Below, piece by piece: positions 32,329 to 43,600 of a DNA stretch of 64,000 nucleotides. The position numbers and the translations under genes are program-made. The notes under the pieces were generated by a model. The model worked only from the letters and a program-made list of their open reading frames with translations. It ran no database searches and had not been told where the DNA came from. Source of the DNA: Bolinopsis microptera. Lineage: Eukaryota > Ctenophora > Tentaculata > Lobata > Bolinopsidae. The stretch spans positions 3,739,230-3,803,229 of the forward strand of contig NC_087079.1 of assembly GCF_026151205.1 (NCBI RefSeq). The letters are read 5' to 3'. How positions within the stretch are numbered: the first letter of the stretch is position 1; every line of letters begins with the position of its first letter.

Positions 32329-32544
32329 ATGATTAAGATTACTTTGCCTAATCTTTTAGCCTTCCTGTTTGCTCTTGCTACAACTGATGCCAGCAGCTGT
32401 TCTGGGAGTGCTTTGTGCTACAGAAAAAGCTCATCTTTCATTGCATTGAAAAGGGGAACTAAAATGACGTCCCCCAATGGAAATTATACCTTTAAGATGA
32501 AGCAGAGTTATAACTTGGTGCTTTCCTGCAATGAAAATTGTTAA
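32329..32544 (+). pseudogene. N-terminal fragment of a bulb-type lectin protein
   Basis: A 71-residue frame starting MIKITLPNL has a good signal peptide (LLAFLFALATTDA, cleavage expected near residue 22). It then has GSALCYRKSSSFIALKRGT, TSPNGNYTFKMKQ and NLVLSCNENC-stop. It covers the first half of a lectin domain and stops at exactly the point where the reverse-strand fragment at 26690 begins (CNxN|LWS). The two are most simply the halves of one gene. A less likely reading is an exon ending at a weak donor (ATT|GTTAAT). Confidence 0.7.
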
Positions 32545-32549
32545 TTAAT

Positions 32550-34360
32550 GTAATGGCATAATTCTACGAAAAAAAGTGGATGACATTAACCAAATATCTT
32601 CAAATAACCACTTGGGCCCCCCCCCCCCCCCTGAATACAGCTGGTGAACGCTACTCGACGACAGGTCGAGAAGGTTGGGGCTGCTTGCTACACCCTTCAT
32701 CCTCAAACAAAGGGGAGTGGAATCCAGAAATGAATGAGTAGAAGCTAAGGGACAATCACAGATGGTAATAATGCATTCAAGATTCCCCTAAACTATACAC
32801 TAATATGTTACTTTCCGTAAACTGTACACCTTAAACTGGTACACATGTAAAACAGTACAGTGTACACACGGTACACTGTACAAGTATATTAGAGGGGGAG
32901 TTTGTTATAAAACTTTTTATTTCTATCGCAGTAGCTATTGTAAAAGTGTTTACAGAAGGGTATTATAAAAACACTGTAAGAATTAATGATAGCAAAAGTG
33001 AAGAAAAAATTTGTGGCCAAAAGGGAAGATCAAAAAATCTGAACATTTCAACAGTTATAATACTAACAAAATATACCCAACTTTGCAAATTTCGAAGTCT
33101 CAGAAACCTATAAAATTACAAATTAAATAGTTAATCTTATCAATAAAAATTCAATTCATGCTGAGTATGCAGAAAAGTTTGAATTGGCAAACTAAACCCT
33201 TCCCCCTCACAAGACTAAGATATCCCAAAACCCTTGAAGCTGTGCAAGCTGTCCTTGCACGGCAAAGAACTGAGTCTCTGTAAAGATATCATCAGCAGAG
33301 CAATCCTTTAGAATTACCATTATCAGACTGAATTAAAGTGGGCATAATTCTAAACAGGGGTACATAATTCAAACACACAGATCATCCTAATTACATAAAT
33401 TAATCTAAAAATTCTTCATAAACGTATCTTATATTTCAAATGGTTTGTGCACAACGAATCTCAAAACAAATGAATTAAACTTTATTTTGAAGGAAATGTC
33501 TTCGTTTGATTCGTTTTCTAAATAAATCCTAATCAAGTCAGGTGTCCATAAATTTAACCGAGCAAATTTAAAAATGTATACACCTCATTTATCCTTCTTA
33601 TTTTCCGCAGCAGTATTACTTACTGTTATAGAAGTAAATTCCACTTCTTCTTAAAAAACCTTATCGATCTTCCTCTGGGATTCCACAGTTTTTTTCTTAT
33701 CAATTTTCTCTGAGGTTTCAGTATATATGAACCATCAGCCCGGCTCCTACGCTCGTTCCTCTTAATAGCCACGCCTCTTTCCTATATTAGCCCTCACTGC
33801 GGCTCCAGGTTCCGATCCAATCGTACTTCTTTATCAAAATCGTTCTAATCCTCTGCTCACTCCCTAGCTGAGTCACCTCATCCACCGCGGTTTTCAGGTT
33901 GCATAACAACCCATGTACCTGAGATTTCCTAACCACCCACAGGGACCATGATGGAGTCCCCAGACTAGTCGAAGGGTGAAGTTAGCTTGTAGAGCAGCAC
34001 TGCTATTATACCACGGTGGCATTAGAGGACCGTGGGAGAGAGGATGTCAGACCTTGTCGTACCCCTGTTTAGCTAGGATGTTGTCCACGTTTTATGTAAG
34101 TACTCCGCGAATGACAGCATCGCTGACACGTCGAATTCTGAAGTAGAAAAATTATGTTATCTCCTAGAACTTGATAACAAACGGAAGTTTTGAAGAAAAC
34201 AGTAGTAGAAAACTTGAAATTAATAAACAACAAAATGGATATTATGGGAAGCTTCTAGTGAGACAAAACCCGGGAGACAAGTAGATACAAACATGGCGAC
34301 CGTCACAATGGAGGTGCAACGTGTGGAACACGAAAAATACGGCCCAAACCTTTCAGAAGC
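32550..34360. other. Gene-free stretch
   Basis: Contains a 15-base C run at 32617-32631 and short GTACACTGTAC-type inverted motifs near 32820-32885. No exon, RNA gene or transposon core is visible on either strand. Confidence 0.5.
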
Positions 34361-34369
34361 TAACGATCA

Positions 34370-34697
34370 ATCGACTCTTTCTTTAGGAGGTTTGGGCGGT
34401 TGAGGGTTAAGAATAGTGACTCTCAAAAACAAGATGCCTTTGAAACACATCAGATTATTAAGTTCGTTATGTGTGGACGGGTTGATGCTGCATGAAAGAC
34501 AGTGCTGATTGGAGAGTGACGGATATGGCGATCTGATAGTGGTTCTCAGTGACAGAGGTGTAGGCATGTTGGGCGTAATAGCTGAGCTCATGACTAGAGA
34601 ATATCTGAGGGATAACATCTCTAGTTTTTCCATGTCATAGCCATTTTCGTCACTGCTGGATCGGAGAGGTGAAAATAGTGATGGATACAAAACTAAC
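34370..34697 (-). CDS. Possible last coding exon, unrecognised
   Basis: On the minus strand, an acceptor-like TTCCGATTACAG (about 34698) is followed by a frame encoding SLFSPLRSSSDENGYDMEKL. It continues with polar, serine- and proline-rich sequence and ends PQPPKPPKERVD-stop at about 34368. Composition is protein-like and the frame is open for over 100 codons in AT-rich DNA. I recognise no domain and found no upstream exon. Confidence 0.3.
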
Positions 34698-34799
34698 CTG
34701 TAATCGGAAAATGTATAATAAGCCCAAATAATCCTAGTAAAAACACGATGACGTGGAAATTTATAGTCAAAAATCTTCAAGTAATGTTACAAGTTTTAT

Positions 34800-35985
34800 A
34801 TTGCTAGTTTTATGCTCTGCTGCCTTGAAAAACCAGTTAAGGAAAAATTCCGTTAATCATTTCTTATAATAAATCGCTGGTCACGAGGCTCAGCACGACA
34901 GCGTTCACAATATTTAGAATTTAACCCAAGTTTATCAACATCGCGTTTTAGCCGATTCTGTTTCTTCCTAATATAAGTATATATATTACACAGTATAAAA
35001 TCAGTATAATCGATTTCAAACTCGAAGTGATTAACGAATTTGTGTTGATCCGTGTTTGGTGGTTTCTTTACTTTTGCACAGCCATGTTTCTAAGCTTGTG
35101 TGACTGACTGAAAAGTTACTTAGTAATCACATTATTTGGAATGTAAACAAAATTAAATTAACTTCGCAAAGATTAAACAAAACGACGACATTTAGAATGT
35201 GGGTACTTACTAGGCTGTTGAAACAAGAAAGGTAAATGTAGATACTGCCGACAATTCCTGTATTCTGATCGGTCACTGTTTTTTCTAGAAGCTAGTTTAA
35301 TACCGCATGTTTAAGCTGGCGGGGATGAGCAACACCGTTTAAATCAGTCGTCAAATAAAGGTTAAGGTATGTCGTAGGTACGAAATAGACGGGTGTTATG
35401 TCTGCTGATTTTTCCAAGATCAACCTTCCAGTCTGGTCAGTTTTCGTTCATCGCCATGTGATCATGATTCATGAAAATCAGTTGCCATTTTCGTGGAATA
35501 ACATTTAGGGTTTAAACCACGCTTATAGATCATTTTCTGTCACATATCACAATAAGATTTATAGAACCAATTCAAACTATCTACACTTTACTTTTCGAGC
35601 CGTTTCGTCAAAACAGACCTCGACAACATATGAATATGGATTCTCGTGCATTGGAAATAAGAAACTTCTAGCAAAAGACGCGCGCAAAAGCGCGTAATAA
35701 CGTAAAAAGCACCGATCAACGGTGTTGCGACAAGCAAAAGTCGCTCGGTCGTTCGCTGCGCGCCGACCAATCATGCAGTTCGTTACTATGTCTTCAGAAG
35801 TTTTCTAGTTACACAGGCAGCTTGAGATCGAATTCATGATGTCCAATGCTAATGAACACGAATTCATAGACACAAATGAAGATAGGCAAATTAAATAAAA
35901 AATATTATCAAAATAATAAACGATATAAATATATACACAAACCTGCAAGTAAATCTCAACGAGTCCTTGTTAAAAAAGCAGGCCA
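34800..35985. other. Gene-free stretch
   Basis: Mostly AT-rich. A CpG-rich patch at about 35675-35770 (GACGCGCGCAAAAGCGCG) stands out. No gene is supported. Confidence 0.45.
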
Positions 35986-35988
35986 CTC

Positions 35989-37640
35989 TTATTCTCCCTC
36001 TCCAGGGACTCCGTACATCCGTCGATCTTGAGAATCATTCTTACAAGCCTTGTGTCCTAACATTTATCTGAATGCTATCATACCGATCAGAGTCTACAAT
36101 GACATGCTGCACCTTCATGTCATTCTCTCCGGCGTCCATGCAGTCGATACCAAGACGAGATTATCTTCTTTGATCTGTCGAGAATTTTACTTTCAGCGAG
36201 TGTATCGAAAGGAGCTAATCCTGAGTTCTCTGCAGGGCCATGGGAACGTGATTCAGAGCATCGCACAACGCTCTCATAGCGTATTGCTCAATACTGGGAA
36301 CCTTGTCGCGGCAGCACTGACAGCAATAGCACAGGAAATTTCATTGGAACCAGTACCTCCATATACGATACGGTTTATCACGACGCACCAGATTTCTGAT
36401 TACACAACATGAGCAACCCAAATAACTACCTTAGCTTCCTGGACTACATGGTGTTGGACCATCTGAGGAAGAGGGTAACTGCTCGGGTGTTCTTGCAATC
36501 TTCTATCACCATCATTCTGTCTTGGTATTCCGAAATCGATCTCTCTTACTTATCCAGCATAGCCCCAGTTTTTATCAGTGTCCGCTCACTGAAAGTCTTG
36601 GTACAATACTCCGCCGGTTGCAATAGCAATGAGTTCTATCTCAGGACGCTCCCACCCAACTACTAGCGGTAGCTCGTTCTGTAGAACACAGATGGTTTGC
36701 TTCGTCATCAAATCCCCACTGGCAGATAGCAAGTTAGCTCCGCTATCTTTAATCTATCTATAATCATGTCAATCACTGCTCCTTTTCGTACGCGTGAAGT
36801 TTGTTGTAACTTCTACTGAGCCTACGTCAGGTTTGTGCTTGGTTTTGGGCTTTGGGGCCTCCGAAGGCACAGGTTAGGAATAGCCTCTTGACCATCGTTC
36901 AACTCCTTTGGCATCTGGCTGTGGACTCATGGTCTTGTCAATAAATTGAACTCCTTTAAAACCAACTGAGAAATCCTCCAACTTAACCGGCCAGTCTTAC
37001 ATTCGATCTTAATCAAGTCAATGACACGTCTTTTCTCTCCAGATCTTGCACAGAGAGGAAAAGCATCAACAGCCATCTCAGCGAACTTCCTTCCACATCT
37101 GTTCACAAAATCTTGAGATCCGGAGTGTGGTCATGGCGGTCTTGACAAGTGGCTCCTTGTTATCTTTATCTACTATGAATGTGTCGTACTGGTATTCATG
37201 TGCTCAAAAACAATCTGTGCAGGCATTCTCGTAACCGTCAGCAACTCTGATAGGAATGTATTCCCTCGCTCCAGTAGGATCACTGCCTGCTCCCTGACGC
37301 ACCAGCCAACACTACTACTCCTAGTACCATCTCCAATCTCATCAAATCTTGAGATTTAGAACCACGTAACCATGAGTTTAGCTATCCTGATGTACCTCAT
37401 CCATCTTCTCCCAGGATTGGAGCTCTCCGTCCCGTTGGTGACGGTGATTGTCTCCATCAGATGAACACTAGGATCTTGTCCAACCTTTTGGGGTCCAAGA
37501 GAGGAGCGCAGAGACACTGAGCAACTGATCCTGGCGGCCATGATTGGGGACTTTTGAGCGTCAAGTTCCCGGACATACGGGACATTGTACTTTGGTCCTT
37601 GAGGATGATGAAGGGTTTGACCATATTCGTCAAATGCGAT
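35989..37640 (-). pseudogene. CCT5: Processed pseudogene of chaperonin subunit CCT5 (TCP-1 epsilon)
   Basis: Read on the minus strand, recognisable CCT5 segments appear in the right order but in shifting frames. They are FDEYGQ and PFIILKDQ (37640-37590), AA.ISCSVSLRSSLGP (about 37530), ETITVTNG (37450), IAKLMV (37380), FDEIGDGTR (37330) and KPKTKHKPD (36830). WGFDDEAN (36700), EIELIAIATGG (36630), MMVIEDCKNTRAVTL (36500), EQYAMRAL (36270), IDCMDAGENDM (36140) and RMILKID followed by PGEGE-stop (36000) complete the series. About 1.65 kb covers nearly the full ~540-residue protein with no intron. That is the mark of a retrocopy. Dozens of indels and stops make it non-functional. CCT5 is one of eight subunits of the cytosolic folding complex for actin and tubulin. 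Confidence 0.85.
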
Positions 37641-37649
37641 TTTAGCAAA

Positions 37650-40600
37650 AATTCAGTGTTTGATACCCCATGAAAGTTTTTTTTAATTTAAAATTGTCTT
37701 TTGGTTTTTGGGCCCCCCTTTAGCTGGGGTTTGGGCAAGTAAAATTATTTGATGCGCCAGCGTACCCAAAAAAAGTGGTTCACGCTGAAAAGCCTCAATG
37801 GATGTGAAGGTACACATACACGGGTGCTGGAAAATTTACAAGTTTTTGGGAGTACAAGAAAAGGGATATAAAGCCAAATTTCCCAAACTATATCCTTTAA
37901 ACCACCCCTGATTACAAGCTTTTCTTTTGGGCGCTTTTTTTATAATTTTTCAAAAACAAAAAAAATTCTATCTCGGGGGGATATAAAAACCCAGAAATTT
38001 TTTGAACTTATTTTGTAAAAATAAATGTGACATCTCTTATGTATGATGTAGTGTTTTTAAAGGGAAAAACTTGGGGGAAAACTCCCCCAAAAGTTCATTT
38101 GTAGCCCCAGCGGGCAAAAAGAAGCATTACTAGCGTTGTGCCCATTACCCTCTTAACAATTTGAACATTTTGGGTGGCTAATTAAAAAACAAACGCCCGA
38201 CTTAAAATGTATTAAGTTTTAAAAACAATTCAGTAAAGTTATTTTTAAAGTACGCGTACGCGTAAAACTTTTAAAGCTAAGTCAAAAAAAGCGATACAAA
38301 GCTCGCCCTTTTTTAAGGTGGACAGAGAAGCTAAAAGGGGCTCCCAACAAAACACTGGGCCCCTTGATAAGGCCCGGTGAAACGGCGTTTTCTGGCGGCA
38401 AAGCTTTTTTGATCGACTTTCGGTTGTAAGCACGGGCATGTTGATTGCCCCTTAGTATGCGGGGGATCTCAAGGCAGGCCATCAACGCCTTTGGTTGGGA
38501 TCCCTATGCCCCTTTTGCTTGTTCCCCCCGAAAGGGCACTCCCGGGAAAATAAGAATCAACACATGTTCCCCCTGCAAAACAAAAAAGCTTAACAGGGCT
38601 AAAAATGAATTTAAAGGGCCTAAAGCTGCTGCAGTTAATCTTAAAAAATATGGGCCCTAATTCAGCTTTGTTTTTGCCTCGGTAGACATGAGAAACTCTG
38701 CGAGAAAATTTAGCCATTCTCAACAGCAATTTGGGAACGTTTTCAGATTTTGATTTTTCCTCTAAAAATTTTCCTGTTTAAAAAGAAGACGGGTTAAAGT
38801 CCCACAGGCTCAAAGGGGAAAAAGTTAAAGCAGCACTGCCCTAAATACCCAAAGCGCTGCCACAGACCCTCTACCCAAAACAGCATGGGAGCAGCTAAAA
38901 CCCAGCAATTTTGCACAGCTTCAATCGCTTTAAAAATGCAGAAATTTTGAAACCCCTGCTTGCATTTGCCACTCTTTGAGTACTTGAAGAGTTAAAATAG
39001 AATTTGAAAAAAGGAAATTCCCCCAACTTAAAATTTAAAGGGCAGTAAAAATTAAAGGTTCTAAGCATCCCCTCAATCAAAAGCCCCACCTGAAACCCAT
39101 TTCCCCCCCTCCCCCCAGTGCAGACCCCCCAAAAACCTGAACAACCAAACCCCTAATTTACCCCCTGATCAGGGGGCCAAAGAAAACTAAAAACCGGGCC
39201 ATTTTTTAAATTCTGGCTACTAACCCTGAAAAAATTATTGCCTTTCTTCAGTCATTTTCTTTCAAAAAGGGAAAAGGGTTCACCCCGTCCTTCTTTTTGG
39301 CCCCCCCTAACCCCCTACAAGGGATTAAATCTTCAGAAAATGTGCCCCCAAAAATTCCTGAGGAACAAACCCTTTATTTGATGAATGAATAAAGAAAAAA
39401 AATAAAACTTTTTAACAAAAAAGCTACCCGGATCAGCCCCCCCTGAGGGCCCCGGGTTTATAAATTCCAGTTAAACCCAACAATATAAAGGGCTTTTGAA
39501 TTTCCACCCCCCTTAACCATTCAGACCGGGTGACCATTCCAACCAAATCTTTTTTAATTAAACCCCTTGTCTCTCGGGCCAAACTGCAACATAAAGCCCA
39601 ATGAATGGACTTAGAACTGAATCCTCTCTTGAATGCCCAAGCGCCCCCCTTTAAAACATAATAAAGCCGTAAAAACCCAAAAAAATTTTTACAGCCATAT
39701 GATTGGGGCGTGGCCCCCAAAAAACAGATGGTTTCGGTATTCGCTGACCTTTCGTTTCTGTTTGTGGACAAATAAAAATTGCACAAGCCTTTCATGGGTG
39801 AAAACAAACACAGGCTTTTTTGCGTTTTGGGTCGAAAAGAGGGGCACCTTTTGGGGATTCCAAAGCCCTCAAAAGTTTCCCGGGCTCCCCGAAATTTAAG
39901 ATATCAAACCCCCGTGTCCTGCAGGGGTTTTGCCAATTTTGGTGCCCCCCGTGGGGAAACAATTTAACGTGGAGAAACCGATATTAAATTGTGAAATGTG
40001 TTGCTGATTTTTTATAAAAAAAAAATCAAACCCGGGAAAATTTTAAAAAAAATTTAAAAATCTTAAACCCCAAACACTAGAGCTTTTTTGTTTTTTAAAC
40101 TCCCCCCAACCTTTTTGGAACTTAGAGCTGAATGTAAAAGTTAATGATTTAATAGATGAATTTATTTTTGACCGTCCCCACAAGTAAGGATGTCGTATGT
40201 GTTAAGGGTTTCGGGAAAAATTTGCCTTCAACTATGGCTTGCGGACGAACCCCGGGCGAAACAAATTTTTCAGACATGGTCGCTTGATCACTTCATCCCC
40301 AACAAGTTTTGGGGCAAGGTCCTTCTGGGTTTTACCCATTAAACAAACTGTATTTATTGGTTTTAAAAGGGGGAAGACAGAAGAAAAACATCGGCCCAAA
40401 ATTAATGGGGCTATACAGCAACGTGGTATGACCCCCCCTGCACGCCCCGGGGGAGGGGACGGAAAAAGGTTTTAACAGGAAAGGGGTTTAAACGTGTTCA
40501 AAAGGAAATTTGAAAATCCGTTGAAGAATATTGGATTAGGGCTTTCCCACCCCTTTGAATGTTTTTAAATGCAATAGTTCTCCATGAAAAGTTTTAAACC

Positions 40601-43600
40601 CTTTCCCAAAACGCCAAATTATCCCAAAGAAAACTTTTACTGCAACGAGTGTAAACATTCCTATTTTAAAAAATACAAAACCTTTTTTAAAATAAAAGAC
40701 CGATTTCCCGAAGTTTAAAAAACCCGGACCCATGTAAACCCAAAAAGTTCCAAAAGCTTTGGGGAAAAAAGTAAAATCCTTACAATTAAGGAAATTTAAC
40801 ACAAAATATCAAACCTTGTTTTGCAAGCAACTGCTCCCTGGGTTTTTTCCCGAACCTAGATGGCCCAAAAAAAAAATTTTGAAACCTTTTGCATTTGGGA
40901 AATTAAAACCCATTAGCCGAAAAATTTTTTAAAAATTAAAATTGGCCTTTCCCGGGAAAAAAATATTGGAAAAAAGAGGGAAAACACTGTTTACCCTCTT
41001 GAGGGGTACAAATTTTTTCTAATCAGGAAAAAACATTCAATAAAGCGAAGGGAAGTGGAGTACATTTTTACTTAAAGGACGAACTTAATGGAGTTTTAAA
41101 AAGAAGAATTATCATGGGTAAAACCCAAAAAACTTGAAACCCCCATTTTTTACTAATTTAAACAAAATTATGAACCTGAAAAAGTAGGGGGGTACTGTAC
41201 CGTCCTCCAAATGGGGCCCCCTCAGAGGCACTAAAAAAACTTTTGAAAAATGATTGAATCATGCCCAAAAAAGAAACTTAAAATACTAGGTTATCTTTAA
41301 AAATTAAATTCCCCTGATAAAACAGTAAACTTGTTTTTTGACTTTGAAAACCTTATTTAGGTCTAGGGTTTTTCACCCCTTTTTTCTACTTCCACGCCCT
41401 CTTTAAAACCCGGATGTTTAAAAATCGTTATTGAAAAAAAACTCCCAACAACAAAAGAAAACTCCCTTTGCTCGGAAAAAATGTACACTTTTAAACATCA
41501 CCATCATGCTGTTTTTCCATATATTCAACTAACCCCCAGCCCGTTTTCTGAGGTTCATGAAAAAAAACTATTTAGTACTTAAAGAAACTGTCCCAAAAAA
41601 TGTGGACAAAAATTTTTGGAAAAAACTAGCCAAAAGAATTAAAATAGTGATCCACCAGAGGACTTCAGTAATTTTTTTAAATGTAATTTTAAAATCAACT
41701 AGCAGTGGATGTAAAATTTAAACCAAAAACCCAAGTGTTTAAAAAAGAATGCCCCAAGAATAATCCATTGGGTTTCATCTGGCCTTTAAATTTCCTCTAT
41801 AAATTTGAAAACATGAGCTTTTATGACCTGTTGGGGAAAAAAAAAGTTAAAAAAGAAATGCCCCCAACGCCCTTTAAAACCCAAACCCTGCAGACCTGTC
41901 CCTTTCCCTTTGTTTTAAAAGGAAACCCCCTTTAAATGAAAAAAATTTTTAGTCCCCCAATTTTTTCCCAAAATTTAAATCACTTTGACAAACTGGTTTA
42001 AAAAAATCGTATCGCCGAAAGAAACCCAACCCCTCCCCAGCGTAAAGTGAAAGCGTGTTTTTTGCAATAAAAAGCTTTTGGGCCCTCGTGACGTTACGAA
42101 TCCCTCAGTGGCGTGGCATTGCGAAACGTTTTTTCCCAAACTTTTTTCGTTGTCATTAAAAAAACATGTAACTCACTCAAAATTTTTGAATTATGACTAT
42201 TACCCTTGTTCCCCAAATCCTTAAAGTTTTGGCAAAAAAACCTAAAAAAGGAAAAATGATTGGATGACCCGTCAACCATGATTTTAAAAAATTTAAATAG
42301 CTTCTTTAACAGGGGGCCCGGTTTGGAAAGTCCGGGAAAAAAAGTTTTTGCCCATTCAGTTTTAAAGTAATGGATAATTTCGGATTGTTTTCTTTTTCTT
42401 AATTACACAAGCAGCCAGCAGGGAGGGCTGTACCGAAATTAAATTTTTTTCCCGTCCATGAAAAATCTAACGAATTTAGAAAAAAAACCCAAAGATAAGT
42501 AGGGGGTAGATAATAGGAGAAAAAAAGAACCTATAGATAAGTAGGATTTTGTTCAATTCCGAGAGCAAATTTATTTATAGAGTTTTAGCCATAGCGAAAT
42601 TTCTTAAAATTTTAAACCAAAAGTGTCAGCCAGTACAGGAGACAAAAATCTTTTACTTTACCCGGGCCCTTTTCCTCGGAAAACCCTCAGGTTTGAAGTA
42701 GCTTAAAAAAAAACAGTGCCCTGGGAACAGAAATTTCCCCCCCAAAATACCCGGTCTACCAAATTTGTAAAACAGATTTGGGGTTCGAGTGTTTTGGTGT
42801 GCGGTGTGTTTTGAAAATTGACTTGCGGTTTCCTAGTTGTTATCCAAATTTCATTAAACAACGGAAAATTACTTAAATTTGTTACTTTGGGGTTTCTTTT
42901 TTAGGGCCCTTTATAAATCCTTATCGGGCCAACGAAAAAAGTCCCCCCCCCCGGAAAAGTGTAGAAAATGTTTTATTTACCACTCCAATCCAGCAAGGAG
43001 TTTCCTTCCGAGGTGCATACCCCGGAGCTGGGGTCCGTCCGGAAATGGGGCTTCCCCGAAAATTTGTTTAAAACCCGCTTTGAATTTAAAAGGACCTCGA
43101 TTTGGTTTTGCATATGTTTTGGGGGTTTCATTCCATAATGAGGTCCGGTTACTGCCCAAAATTTAGTTTTCAGTAGTCCTTGATTTAAAATTTTACCGCT
43201 AATTTTAAAACGGGGCCCAATGCCCTTTTTGCCCTTTTTGAGAGTCACCGAGAAAATGGATTTCCAATATCATTAGGGCAACTTGCAAAAGCCCGAACAA
43301 CCCCCTTAAATGAAATTTAAAAATCGTTTTTATTTTTCCCTTTGGGAAAGGGCATCAGAAAAAAGGGGGCCCTTTTAAACTCTGCCCGTATTTTAGGTGC
43401 ATAACATAAAAAAAAAAATGGTAAGTTTTTAAAAACCAAGTTCACCCCTGAACAAATAAAACTTCCAAAGACCCAAAAAAATTTTTTGGCCCCTATTTCG
43501 GCCCCACGATATTGTTAGAAAGGTTAAAGTTAAACGACATTTACGTAAAAAAATTGTCGCCACAGGTTTTATTTATGGGGCACTAACCCGCTTTAATTTT

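Noticed and set aside
36050-36412. 120-codon plus-strand frame
   Set aside because: It is antisense to the CCT5 pseudogene, whose minus-strand reading gives recognisable chaperonin sequence.
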